Assembly (NCBI GenBank): GCA_902702965.1
Contig: CACRXP010000994.1
Location: 121,434-185,433, forward strand
Length of the DNA: 64,000 nucleotides
Source of the DNA: Spirometra erinaceieuropaei
Taxonomy: Eukaryota; Platyhelminthes; Cestoda; Diphyllobothriidea; Diphyllobothriidae
Reading direction: 5' to 3'
Program-made: the position numbers and the translations under genes
Shown: piece after piece, positions 10,731 through 20,410 of the stretch
How the letters are laid out: every line of letters begins with the position of its first letter
Numbering within the stretch: position 1 is the first letter of the stretch
The notes under the pieces: generated by a model
Seen by the model: only the letters and a program-made list of their open reading frames with translations
Database searches by the model: none
Told to the model about the DNA's origin: nothing

Positions 10731-12071
10731 TCAGTAGCCCATATTGTCTAAGAATACTTTCAATTCCTGTGGCAGACTCTCCTGTTCAACTAGCCATTCC
10801 AAGCACTGATCCAGCCGCTCATCAGTCAGCCTGGAGCTCAGAGTTTGAAGATAGTTAATGTAGATATAGTCTATGTCTCCCCTATGCTTTTTTCGCTTTT
10901 TCTTATGTTCCTTCGTTTCAAGCAGCGCATCATCCTGGTAGGTTCGACTGTTCAGTAATCGCCGTATCCGCCTGAATGGTCTAAAAATCTTTACTACACA
11001 GGCAATACAGCAGTTGTGAAAGTTGAGCTGCCAGAAATAGCAGCACCAGGTGTTTACTAGATGACTGCAGAGCTCACAGAGCATAAACAGATCACGAACA
11101 CTACTGAGGAAAAGGAGGTTGCGCCAGCCTCGTTCGCTGCGGATATTCGTCTGCGAAACGTAAATTTGGATACCCATCGCCAAAGTTACCGCTGCCTGAC
11201 AAATCTTGGCGCAGGAAAAGAGGATGCCGTGCAGGGCAACGATCCGATAGCACTCCTGTTTTCGGGCCATACGTTGTTTGACCGTCCATAGGATTTCAAA
11301 TAGAATCGACTCGGCATCGGTTTTGAAGTGGAGACAGTCCACGAGCATGCCCAGCCGTTTCATCAGCTTTCTTAGCCGAATACTGCCCAGTATCGTGACC
11401 AGACTCTGGATGATCCCATCACAGAACATCACCTCGTGGATGATATAGTAGACAACGAGGCTAAATGGCCACTCGGGGTCTGGTAGGCAGGCAAAGCGTC
11501 CAGCGATCGCCCAGTTGCCATAAATCAGCCAGGTTGGAATTGCCTGCATTCCGGCCACTGCGATACAACCCAGATTCAAGAAAATGGACGAGCTGGTGAC
11601 TTTAACTCGCTCTGAGTGCAATTTCACTGTAAAAACATGCAGCATTACGTGCGCCAGCATTAAATTTGAACGTGCAGCACTGAAGAACGTGCGCAAAAAG
11701 GCGAGGAACTTGCAGACAGCGTTCAGTCGAGTAGCTATCTCAATTGCCGGTCCACCAATCCAGGGGACACTGCGCAGAAAGAAGGTTGTCAGTACGTTGT
11801 CCATCACAACGCCCAGGATGATGAAGACGTAGAGAGTCATACCGAACTCCCTGTGCACACAACCCTGCGTCTTGGTTTTCGACAGAACCAACAGGAGCAG
11901 TAGAGTGTTGGCGACGGTAGTCACGACTATGGGCATGGTAAAAATCGCGCTGAGAGCGGCGTTACGAAGGATTGGTTTGTCACCAACGAGGGCATACATA
12001 TGGCCGCAGAAGATGAAGTAGTCGGCACAGTCTATTTCTTTATTAGCAGTGAGCTGGTAACAGTCCGCCAT
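10731..12071 (-). CDS. Atypical seven-transmembrane receptor, single exon
   Basis: The 446-residue frame is complete from ATG (12069-12071) to TGA (10731-10733), with no intron. Seven hydrophobic segments fall at about residues 41-63, 76-98, 118-148, 162-184, 203-228, 275-300 and 317-347. Features consistent with the rhodopsin class are Asn55 in helix 1, Asp91 in helix 2, Cys120 at the start of helix 3 with Cys195 in the second outer loop (a likely disulfide), and Cys354, 355 and 358 after helix 7 (possible palmitoylation). The usual DRY motif after helix 3 and NPxxY in helix 7 are absent. The cytoplasmic tail of about 90 residues has a basic cluster (KKKRKKHR near 390). It probably signals through G proteins at the plasma membrane; the ligand is unknown. 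Flatworms have lineage-specific orphan rhodopsin-like receptors, and membership of such a group is inference. It lies between MITE and repeat E copies and is the only intact host gene seen. Confidence 0.8.
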   Translation of the reverse strand: MADCYQLTANKEIDCADYFIFCGHMYALVGDKPILRNAALSAIFTMPIVVTTVANTLLLLLVLSKTKTQGCVHREFGMTLYVFIILGVVMDNVLTTFFLRSVPWIGGPAIEIATRLNAVCKFLAFLRTFFSAARSNLMLAHVMLHVFTVKLHSERVKVTSSSIFLNLGCIAVAGMQAIPTWLIYGNWAIAGRFACLPDPEWPFSLVVYYIIHEVMFCDGIIQSLVTILGSIRLRKLMKRLGMLVDCLHFKTDAESILFEILWTVKQRMARKQECYRIVALHGILFSCAKICQAAVTLAMGIQIYVSQTNIRSERGWRNLLFLSSVRDLFMLCELCSHLVNTWCCYFWQLNFHNCCIACVVKIFRPFRRIRRLLNSRTYQDDALLETKEHKKKRKKHRGDIDYIYINYLQTLSSRLTDERLDQCLEWLVEQESLPQELKVFLDNMGY

Positions 12072-12597
12072 GCTGATTTGGTGTAGATGTGCTTAATTGC
12101 TTACCCGTCCTGCTGACTTTGCGTACGTTGACGCTTTACGAACTTGACTTCCCAAAAAATCGATAGTTTGAAAAGCGCCGTTAGGCCGACCGGATGGAAA
12201 GTAGCAATCAGGGATTGAATCTTGCACTTTCATCTCAAAAACGGGGGGAATTTACCGCGGCCTAAGCTACAAGGGCAAGCAGAGCTCGTTCTGGTGCAAA
12301 ACGTTTCAAAGAATAACAACTATTAATCAATAAGCAGTTGGTTGAAAATTGCTGTTCACCAAAATTAGTTTTGAGCAGTGCGAGAAAACATGCTAAAGAG
12401 CCAGCTAAACAAACCTGAAAATGACTGACCTCCATCTTAATACGCTCTGTACTAAACACAAGCTATGTGCAGAATTCTCGATTTGATTTGTGTGATAATA
12501 GCTTTTAGAGGCTCTAACACTATAGGAAGGAAGCCAAGAGATGCCATATTTCTGATAGAATATAATCGGAGGAGCCAGCTCAGGAAACGATGGCTTG
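12072..12597. other. Region upstream of the receptor gene
   Basis: Non-coding as far as I can see. It should hold the receptor promoter (minus strand), but no TATA box at a convincing distance stands out. Confidence 0.4.
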
Positions 12598-12675
12598 CGT
12601 AACCCCACCGCGCAACCAGTAGTATCAGGTCACTGTAATACGGGAATGGAGGTAATAGGGGCTTTACGGATGGGA
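12598..12675 (+). repeat. Repeat E copy
   Basis: GTAACCCCACCGCGCAACCA, then GTAATACGGGAATGGAGGTA and GGGGCTTTACGGAT. This is homologous to the reverse complement of 61862-61957. It ends just before a run of unique sequence. Confidence 0.6.
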
Positions 12676-12792
12676 AGAACAAAATGAACGCAGCAAGACA
12701 TTAAAAGTAAATACAGTTCTGTTTAAACTGTTCTTCTACCCCTACATATGGCAGCGGGATTGATCGCGAGATAAGAGCAATTTCAAAATATA

Positions 12793-13731
12793 CAGTAGGT
12801 GTGCCAACGCATGAAATGTTAGCCGAAATTCTGAAATGTGTTTTCGATTCAAGAAGATTACTTAAGTAGGGTTAGAAAACTAATCATCATTCAGCATAAT
12901 TCTATAAGAATTCAGTTACCTCAGAATGTCGGCTTTTGAACGAGCGTCTTTTCGGTCGCACGCGAAAATAACACTTTGAAAAACTGACTACTTAAGTAGC
13001 ATTAATTTTTCATTGACTTCGGACGTCTTTAGAAATTCAATTACATTTCATGGAAAACACACATAAAAATATTTAATCTTTTACTTATTTGTTAGAGAAT
13101 TACGTCTTCAAATTTTATACTCGAAGGAATGGTATAATTTAGTTTTTAAAAACGTTTATAATTCCGAATAATTTTGAACTCGAGCTGCCGTTACATTTGC
13201 ATTCCTGGTTCCCAATCTATGAGCCGTATATTTACCGCCTACGGAAAACCATATATTTTTGTGCGGTACAAAAAGGAGGCCATATGAGGTTCATAAAATT
13301 TAGCCAAGGACTTGATTCATATTGTAAACTTTATAAGCCACATTGGTAAGTACGACGACATGAGGTTTTATGAACGGCCATTTCACAGATAAAAATCACA
13401 CAATTAGAAGCTTTTGGAAAACCGAAGCGAACCGAACCGTGTATAGAATTGGACGAAGACATAATTGTTTACTGAATGAGCAAAGGAATGAATATTTTAT
13501 GCGTGTTTTCAAGAATGATGTATGCTACTTAAGTAGTCATTTTTACGGAGTGTGGTGTTTGCATGAGATCGGCAATAAGTTCGTTCGAAAGTCGGCATCC
13601 CAAGGTAACTAAATTATTATAGAAGTGTGCTGCATGATGATCAATTTTCTAACCATACTTAAGTAATATTTTGGATACTAAACCGCATTTCAGAATGTAG
13701 TCTTACATTTCATGATTTAGCACACGAACGG
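12793..13731. mobile_element. Tc1-type MITE, near-complete copy
   Basis: Begins CAGTAGGTGTGCCAACGCAT after a TA and ends near AACGG followed by TA. It carries all family blocks, including GACTACTTAAGTAGCAT in the left arm and the inverse near 13527-13538. No ORF over 80 codons. Confidence 0.9.
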
Positions 13732-14800
13732 TATGTATCTACCGAGTAATTTTATATTGCCGAAGTGAAACGACATCGCAGTTTACAAAATACTGTCCTG
13801 CCGTTCAACGTGAACTATATTATGGTCGGTAGGAACAGTCGAGTACCCCACATTTACTTCCCCTTTTTTTAGTTACAAGACCCTATTGCTTTACAATTTT
13901 CAACTCAACCAACTTCTTATTTCCTCTTTTCTGTTCCACAAAACCCTTCCGCACTGGGTGTTTGCGCATCAGCATGCATGAAGGACCTATTGTTGAAATT
14001 CTTGGTTATAGTTTAGAGTTTTTTCTGGGGTTTGAAAAAATGCCTTTTTTGCACTTAGTTAACCAGTCAAAATACGCAACAGGTCGAGTCAGAAGCTCCC
14101 AAAACGGAACTTAGGCCAGTGACATCTTCTCGTGTGCTCTGTTCTCCTTCTCCTTTAGTGCATTTTATTCGTTTTCTTCTTCACTCTTTCCCTTTTGTCT
14201 CCATCTGCCATGAGGCATCGTTGTCGTAATTGGCTTCTTAATCGTTTTTATTAGTTTTCGAAGGTTTGCAGAATTCCCCCTTTGGCGTTTTCATCATTTA
14301 GCGAGCTGTCGCTAGCCTTAATTAATCATCAGGCTGAAGTAATTACATAAAAATTAATTTATCTGACTTCATGATTCGCTCATAAGAGATAAACACATGC
14401 AGGTGAACAAAACTCCCCGCGTCTTTGGCGGGGTCTGTGTGAGAGTGTGGAGTTGGAAGGACTAAGGAATTGCCTCACGATCGATAGACTACGGGGACGT
14501 TGGATGGGCTTGCACTGTGTCGTGCTTGACGCAGAGTTTGCCTCCACGAGCAAAGGAAGAAGCGTCCGACCCGTATGGTCGTAGTCTCAGCCGCCTCCAT
14601 TATGCGTTGCCACAGTGTTCTTGGCGACAGTTAGACAGCCGGTAAAATATCCAGAGGAGTTTCTTGGCCTCCATCTGACGTCTAATGCTAATCAGGTGCT
14701 CTAAAATATGACTTGAAGCATGCTTTCCATCGCACATAACTAGGCAGACCGGTAGGCACAGCTCGCTTCCACCGAGCAGATGCCGTACGCCGGTAAATGC
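13732..14800. other. Stretch without recognisable gene
   Basis: Over 1 kb with no frame above 60 codons and no repeat I recognise. Pyrimidine-rich patches occur near 13856-13940 and 14140-14210. Confidence 0.4.
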
Positions 14801-15657
14801 GAAGAGACTAGTTTTTGGAAATACTTCAGAAGAAGAAGATGCGATCGTGGGAACAAGGAGTTCACCGGCCTAACGCTCCGGATTCTCACTCGAAGCCATC
14901 ATCAGTGAGAGTGGCAGATAAGGGTGATGGAGGAAAAAGGAGTGCAGTGTTTATAGGTGGCAGTTGCCAGGTATGCACAGGTCTACTAAAATTGGAAGCT
15001 CCTGCATTCATCGTATTTGGTGTGCTGATGACTTGTTAGTCCACACGAGTCGCTAATTGCTGAAATGTACTCACTCTTGTGGATTCTTCGTGTGATAATT
15101 ACTCAGCAATTTGGCCCGCTGTCGTTGGTATTTTCGGTCGCGGCCCCCCGCGTGGCTGATAACTCTGTTCAGGCAAAGCCGGGAGGTCACTACGCTTTTT
15201 GATCGACTGAGGGTCGGAGAATCATAACACAAGCCGCTCGGGGCTTTCACGGCCGTCGCCTTTTGCAAGAATTTCAGCCTTTTAAAACTTGAAGGTGTAG
15301 TCGGGTCTCGTCGAATGAGCCGCAACTTTGGCGTTAGCACCATCCCCCCTCAGTTTTGCCGCATGTTCGGCCACTCGCGTCAGGAGTTACCTCCCAGCCT
15401 TACAACACGGTTGCTTTATCCGCAATCACACCAGATATGGTAAGTGACTCCAGAGGTTTCTTGTCGTGGCGGTGGGTCCCTTGGCCTCATGACTTCTTGC
15501 ATGATAGTTGCTTCTGGTTTTTTGCAAATCCAACTCCAAGTGAAGTAAGAAGGCGGCTGACAGCTGATCAGTTACATTATGCATGTGGTCGCATAGCAAG
15601 TGAGGCCTGTAAGTACTGCACTCCTTATGCCTCCATCACCCTTATCTACGACTATCT

Positions 15658-15691
15658 CTGATGATTGGTTTTAGTGGGAATCCAAAACGTC
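15658..15691 (+). ncRNA. Hammerhead-like core at PLE right terminus
   Basis: CTGATGA is exact, followed by TTGG, a loop, ATCC, then AAAACGTC where GAAACGTC is expected (G12 to A). The inverted partner on the minus strand at 14871-14905 also has an exact CTGATGA, with GGAGCGTT at the 3' core. The two decayed copies each keep part of the motif. Confidence 0.4.
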
Positions 15692-15720
15692 GAGCCAATA
15701 AACCCTTTGTTCTAGCGATC

Positions 15721-15729
15721 GCTTCTTCT

Positions 15730-15764
<35 letters not shown>

Positions 15765-15766
15765 TG
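15721..15766 (+). repeat. (TTC)n microsatellite, tail of a PLE terminus
   Basis: About 15 TTC units with one TCC. It directly follows the CGATCGC block of the PLE terminus and abuts another PLE fragment in opposite orientation. Similar short TTC/GAA tracts sit at the same place in the other terminal repeats of this family. Confidence 0.85.
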
Positions 15767-15770
15767 AGAT

Positions 15771-16020
15771 ACCGTTTAGCCTGATAGACATATCCTGCCC
15801 CATAGGGGTGGATGAAAGCATACGCACACCGAGAGGTGGTCTGGAATGTCAGTTTATCGTTGCCTTCGATCGATAGGAGCTGTTGGGCCGATAGCTCGTG
15901 CGTGGGGTAATTGTTCTCGAACATTTCTTCATTTATGACTTGCGAATAAAACGCCCCCTTGACTCCTGAGTAAGAAGTGCTGAAAGTTACCACTCTATCC
16001 CCTCCACACTCGGTTTCCAA
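15771..16020 (-). pseudogene. PLE GIY-YIG fragment
   Basis: The minus strand reads CAYAFIHPYGAGYVYQAKRYL, homologous to the GIY-YIG start in the copy at 30687 (CGAGYIFRTSRYLSKRI). Upstream residues (TFQTTSR) also align with the 30.65-kb copy. The homology stops where the TTC repeat begins, so a later insertion or rearrangement cut it there. Confidence 0.6.
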
Positions 16021-16225
16021 AGATACTATTTGAGTTAACCGCTTCTAATGGTTTGTTTAGTACTGTATCCGAAAATGAGACCTAATTATGTTTTCTCTTT
16101 CCAACACGTTATTTGTCCGCCGTAGTGTGTTGTCCGAGTCCATGTCTTCCCCTGTTATGGCAGAGAGCTCACTGGAGCAGTGACAATAAAAGTGAAGATT
16201 ACCACAGATTTATAACTTTTCAGAA

Positions 16226-16853
16226 GACAAAGTGCCGAGTGAACGTTGCTTTCGATAACATCTCGTCAGGCCAGTACATTTATATGGGACGGGGTACAGT
16301 GAAAGAAAAAATTGATAGAAGTTAATTTTTAAAATACAGGCTAGACAAGAGCGGAAGGGCGCACGTTGGAGATGGAATCGGTCGGTTCGCTTCCTTTTTT
16401 AGATGTCCTTCTAAGCAGGAGATCTGACGGTAGCATCCAGAAGGAGCGTCTATCGGAAGAAAACCCGGTCTGGAAAATGCACGAACTTCGCTAATTTCAT
16501 ACCTCTCCAACAAAAAACGAAATCTAGTCAGGTGTTTGGCACAAAGAGCTGGAAAAATTTGTTTAACAGATAGTATCAAGGAGGAACTCCAAAAAATTCA
16601 GGACTTGCTTCGCGGAAACGGGTATCCTGGCAGGTTCATTCCAAAGAACCTTGTCGAACTACCCGCAAAACCCACGACACTGACCGCCGAAAAGAAAGCG
16701 TTGTTCCTCAAAGTCCCTTTCCAGCGAGTGAACTCCTAAGAAGAGGCCTTGACCAAGCTGTCTCGGGAACCTTCCCAGCAGCAGGGGTTCGCATATCATT
16801 CTCTACTAATCCTATATTACGCTGAATTTGGGTAAACATTTCATGAGTTAGCA
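16226..16853 (+). pseudogene. PLE fragment with inverted 3' end fused to its RT part
   Basis: The first part (16226-16358) is the reverse complement of about 31040-31200, the 3' end of the related copy. It is joined at CGTTGGAGATGGAATCG to the RT-linker part, which matches 30188-30640 in forward orientation. Recognisable peptide pieces include RSDGSIQ and GTKSWK in shifting frames, so it is dead. At 16815-16853 the right end of a Tc1-type MITE (ACATTTCATGAGTTAGCACA, then ACTGTA) is attached. Confidence 0.7.
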
Positions 16854-17049
16854 CATCCACTGTAGGATATTTACATGACGAGATCGTTCAACACATTGTT
16901 TTCGATCGTTATGCCGGTTGTGACCCAAGCAGAACGACTCTTTAGCTCCAAATTAAATGCTTAATTCAGATTTTATGTTCAGCAGTCAGACAGGCGGCAC
17001 AGCGAGGAAGTTATCCCTCTTAGCCTTCACTGGGGACTAAAGAAAAATT

Positions 17050-17330
17050 AAATTTTTTGACTATTGAGAACCTTGGGTTCTATGCCCGATATTTTGATGA
17101 TACTTTCGTAATAGCGGATGAGGAGCTTGATCTGTGCATCCCCCTGGATAATGCGAATCAACTTAATCCGGCACTGAATTTCACTTCTGGAAATGAGAGC
17201 GGGGAGCGCCTTTTCCTACTGGACATCCGCCTCAGCAGGACGTCTAGTGGACAAACTCCTAGACCTGTATTTCGTGAGAAAATAGGGGCGGAAGAATATG
17301 TGGCGGTCAAGGATGTGAGGTCAACTTAAA
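17050..17330 (+). pseudogene. PLE reverse transcriptase fragment, second subfamily
   Basis: The 90-codon frame has FYARYFDDTFVIADEE (RT motif C, here FDD where PLEs more often have VDD or ADD), then LNPALNFTSG and LFLLDIRLSR, matching the PLE block after motif C. Both sides are truncated. It differs clearly from the copies at 5.7 and 30.1 kb. Confidence 0.7.
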
Positions 17331-18138
17331 CCACGCATAATAAGTTCGTTTCGTCTAAGGTCAGAAGTCAGGGAGCTGTGAGGACTAATTTATTCTATAC
17401 GCAGGGCAGGTTGCCGTAAGTTGGCTGTTTGCATGCGACAGAGATAAGCGTCCGTTCACGGCGAGTGTCAGTCGCGGTGTGTAGTTTACGCGGGAGTGTC
17501 ATGGTCAGCAGAAAGGGGTGACTGGCTGAGTGTTGGTCGTGTAATTGGACAAATTAGGGGAGCAAAAGGGGGCGCATGCTCACAAGGCCTCATGGGTATG
17601 AAGCCAGAGCGTTCGACGCACGTGAGGTGATGAAAGTTTGTGAGGGGGCAGCCGAGAGTCACTGCAGTTGGACCGGAGGTATCCCTGTGTTAGCCGGCGG
17701 GGGGTGGCCGTGTGTCAACTGATGTCGCGGCCATCGTTCGACGGAACAGAGCCGGAGAAAAAAGGGGGACTGGAGCTACTGCTACAAATACAAAAACATC
17801 AGTAGTTTCGTTTTTCAAAGTCAGAAATGAAACTTCGTCTGCCGAATTCGCCTTCGTACGGAACACTTCGTGGCGGACGGCTGTCCTCCAAGTGGCTATT
17901 ATGAAATACATGGAGGACGTGTATACAGCACGAAATGTGGAGCCACCCGAACACCACTCCCCGGAATATTCAACACATGCCGCTCGGATACCACTTGGGC
18001 TTGGTGCACGAGCCCACAAAAACAGCTGCCACCGATGTCTCAGGGACTCTCAGGCATGACTGGGCGCAGTCAACACTTCGCCAGCGGCCGCTGTCGCCTG
18101 ACAGGACAACTCAGGGTTCTGGATACAATAAACTCCTC
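17331..18138. other. Stretch with overlapping unsupported ORFs
   Basis: Frames of 109-129 codons overlap on both strands at 17690-18259. None shows a family motif, and the longest runs into the MITE at 18139, so I do not call a gene. Confidence 0.4.
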
Positions 18139-19007
18139 CTTCTATAATATTTCAACTATCTCAGGATGCCGGCTTTCGAATGAACTTCCTTCCGGCTGCA
18201 TGTATAAACCCCACTCCGTAAAAAATGCCTATTTAAATAGCATGAATTTTTCCCATTGATTTTCGATGCCCCTAAAAGTCCAATTATATTTCATCGAAAA
18301 CAAGCATAAATATATTCCTTCTCTTGCTCTTTTGGTAGAAAATTACGTCTACTTCCAATGTTATACTCGATGGAAGGACATCATTCGGTTTTAAAGAACA
18401 TTTCCAATTCCCGGGAAATTCGAGCCCGACCTGCCGTTACGTTTGCATTCAGGGTTTCCAAACTACAAGCCGTGTATTTTCCGAGTACGGAAAAACACAC
18501 ATTTCTCTACGGTATTAAGAGGAGACCATATAGAGTTCATAAAATTTAAAAGTGGATTTGGTTCATATTGTTAACTTTAAAAGTCACATTGATAAATGCA
18601 GAGATATGAAAATTTATGAACGGTCATTTCACGGTATCCAAAAGTCCCACGATTAGAAACTTTTTTAAAACCAAATTATGTCCCTCTTTCGAGTATGAAA
18701 TTAGAAGAAGAGGTAATTGTCTACCGAATGTGCAAAAGAATGAATATTTTTATGCATGTTTTCCATGAAATATAATTGGACTTTTAGAGGCATCGAAAAT
18801 CAGTGAGAAAATTTATGCTATTTAAGTAGGCATTTTGCATGTAGCCGGAAGGAAGTTCATTCGAAGGCTGGCATCCTTTGGTAACTGAAATGTTATAGAA
18901 TTATGTTGCAGGCTGACTGGTTTTACAACGCTACTTAATTAATCTTTTCGAAAGGAAAACGCATTTCGGAATTTCGGTTGACATTTCATGAGTTAGCCCA
19001 CCTACTG
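18139..19007. mobile_element. Tc1-type MITE, left end missing
   Basis: Starts inside the left arm at TATAATATTTCAACTATCTC and continues through the core to the intact right end TTCATGAGTTAGCCCACCTA-CTG followed by TA. About 120 bp of the left arm are missing. Confidence 0.85.
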
Positions 19008-19689
19008 TACGTCTCTCTCTCTCATGACGCAAGGTGGATATCAGCGGCTCTTTAAGTATTTTCACAGGTACGCCTGATTATAATACTCCATGGAGTGGAC
19101 CAGAACGCGTGGTGGAGGGACTACCATAACACAACTGCTAGCACCACTACCACTAGCTTCCTCGTCATGACATCTCACTTACAATAAAAGCAGCCATCTG
19201 TTTCTACTTCCACCTGGCCAGTAGAACTGAAATATTTGAGCGAAGTAAGTTCATCTGGAGTTTCTTCCTGATGCCCCTGATTTAAATTAGTTCTTCATAT
19301 GGACAAGTTGGGGATTCAACTGTTTTCGGTCCTGTAATTATTTCAACGGTAAATACTACTAAGTGAATGTTAGTAGCACATTTGTATGCAATAATAGCCG
19401 TCGTAGTCTGAGATCATAAGACCGGGTGTGAAACACATATCCTTCTTTTATGCGCGCTGTACTTGTTAGGCCACTGTCTATCAGGACACCCGACTCGCAG
19501 CCTCACTATAGTGCCGTCCCGATGTCGGCTCTGTACCAATTTTGACAACTCTGCCAACCAATGAATTTGTGAACGGGAGGCGTTCTGACTAGGAAACTGA
19601 TGATCCCCAGTCCTTCTGAGTGGCGGGATGGGGAGATTCATCTACAATCAATTAAGTACTCTCAAACGTTGTCTCCAGTAGGTCTGCTA
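19008..19689. other. Stretch without recognisable gene
   Basis: No motif-bearing frame. A short CT repeat lies near 19010-19022. Confidence 0.4.
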
Positions 19690-20410
19690 TTAGATCATTG
19701 TCAAAAATATCTGTGCAGGGGTCGGTTACGCTGTCCTGGTCCCAAGTGTAAGCGCAATGTGGGCATTGCGAGTAAAGTAAGCCGAAGAAGGATGCTGAAG
19801 TCGTTGGGGGGAAAGTAGCTAGAACTAAAACGGAAAAGAGCAACCCGACGTTTCGGTTTAAAGATAAGGTTAGTTTAAGGGTCTGAGTTAACGTCAGGCC
19901 GAGAATAGAGTTTAGGGTTAAGGTTTGTGTCAAGTTTAAGGGTTAGGGTTTGGATTGCGGTTTAGGTTTAGGTTTAATGCTAAATTTAGGATTAGGGTTA
20001 GTGTTAGGACTGGGGTAGGGTTACGGTTAGGGTTAGGATTTGGGTTAGAGTTGGAGTTTGACTTAGGGCTAGGGGTTGTGTTAGGCTTAGGGTTAGTGTT
20101 AGCTTTATAATCACGTTAAGGATTAGGTTTACTTCTGGGGTTACGGTTCGGTTTACCGTTAGGCTTGGGGTTTGACTGCCCCACGTGTCCTGTCAGCCAG
20201 GTCTTTTGCGGGGAGTCTAGGCCTCCATCAAACTTGCGGCAGGTTTGTCCTACGTCAGGTTGCCTTTTCCGTTTCAGCCTCGGCCTCTTTCCCCACTAAA
20301 GATTTCTGCATACCCTTTTCGCTTACTCTACTTTCAATGCTCGCATTGCGCATACGACTGGAACCAGGACAGAGTAACCGACCCTTACCAAAATCTGAAC
20401 CATACGAGTC
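19690..20410. repeat. Inverted repeat enclosing a TTAGGG-like block
   Basis: Left arm about 19690-19855 and right arm about 20235-20410 are inverted homologues. They share GGGTCGGTTACGCTGTCCTG / GGGTCGGTTACTCTGTCCTG, GCGCAATG, GAGTAAG and AACGGAAAA. The loop (about 19856-20172) is a degenerate run of TTAGGG, TTAGGTT, TTAGTGTTAGG and similar units. TTAGGG is the animal telomere repeat, including in flatworms. Confidence 0.75.

Larger units (their letters stand above)
14800..15766 (+). mobile_element. Decayed PLE-type unit bounded by inverted termini
   Basis: The reverse complement of 14815-14960 aligns with 15590-15730. Both have CTGCACTCCTT, CTCCATCACCCTTATCT, a hammerhead-like core, then a GCGATCGC-like block and a TTC repeat tail. 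The middle (14960-15590) holds only frames of about 90-101 codons with no RT or GIY-YIG motif that I can read, so the body is either lost or unrecognisable. Confidence 0.6.

Noticed and set aside
15642..15876. Poly-Glu and poly-Ser ORFs
   Set aside because: They come from the (TTC)n repeat and its flanks.
17690..18259. Three overlapping ORFs of 109-129 codons
   Set aside because: They compete on both strands, have no motif, and one runs into a MITE.
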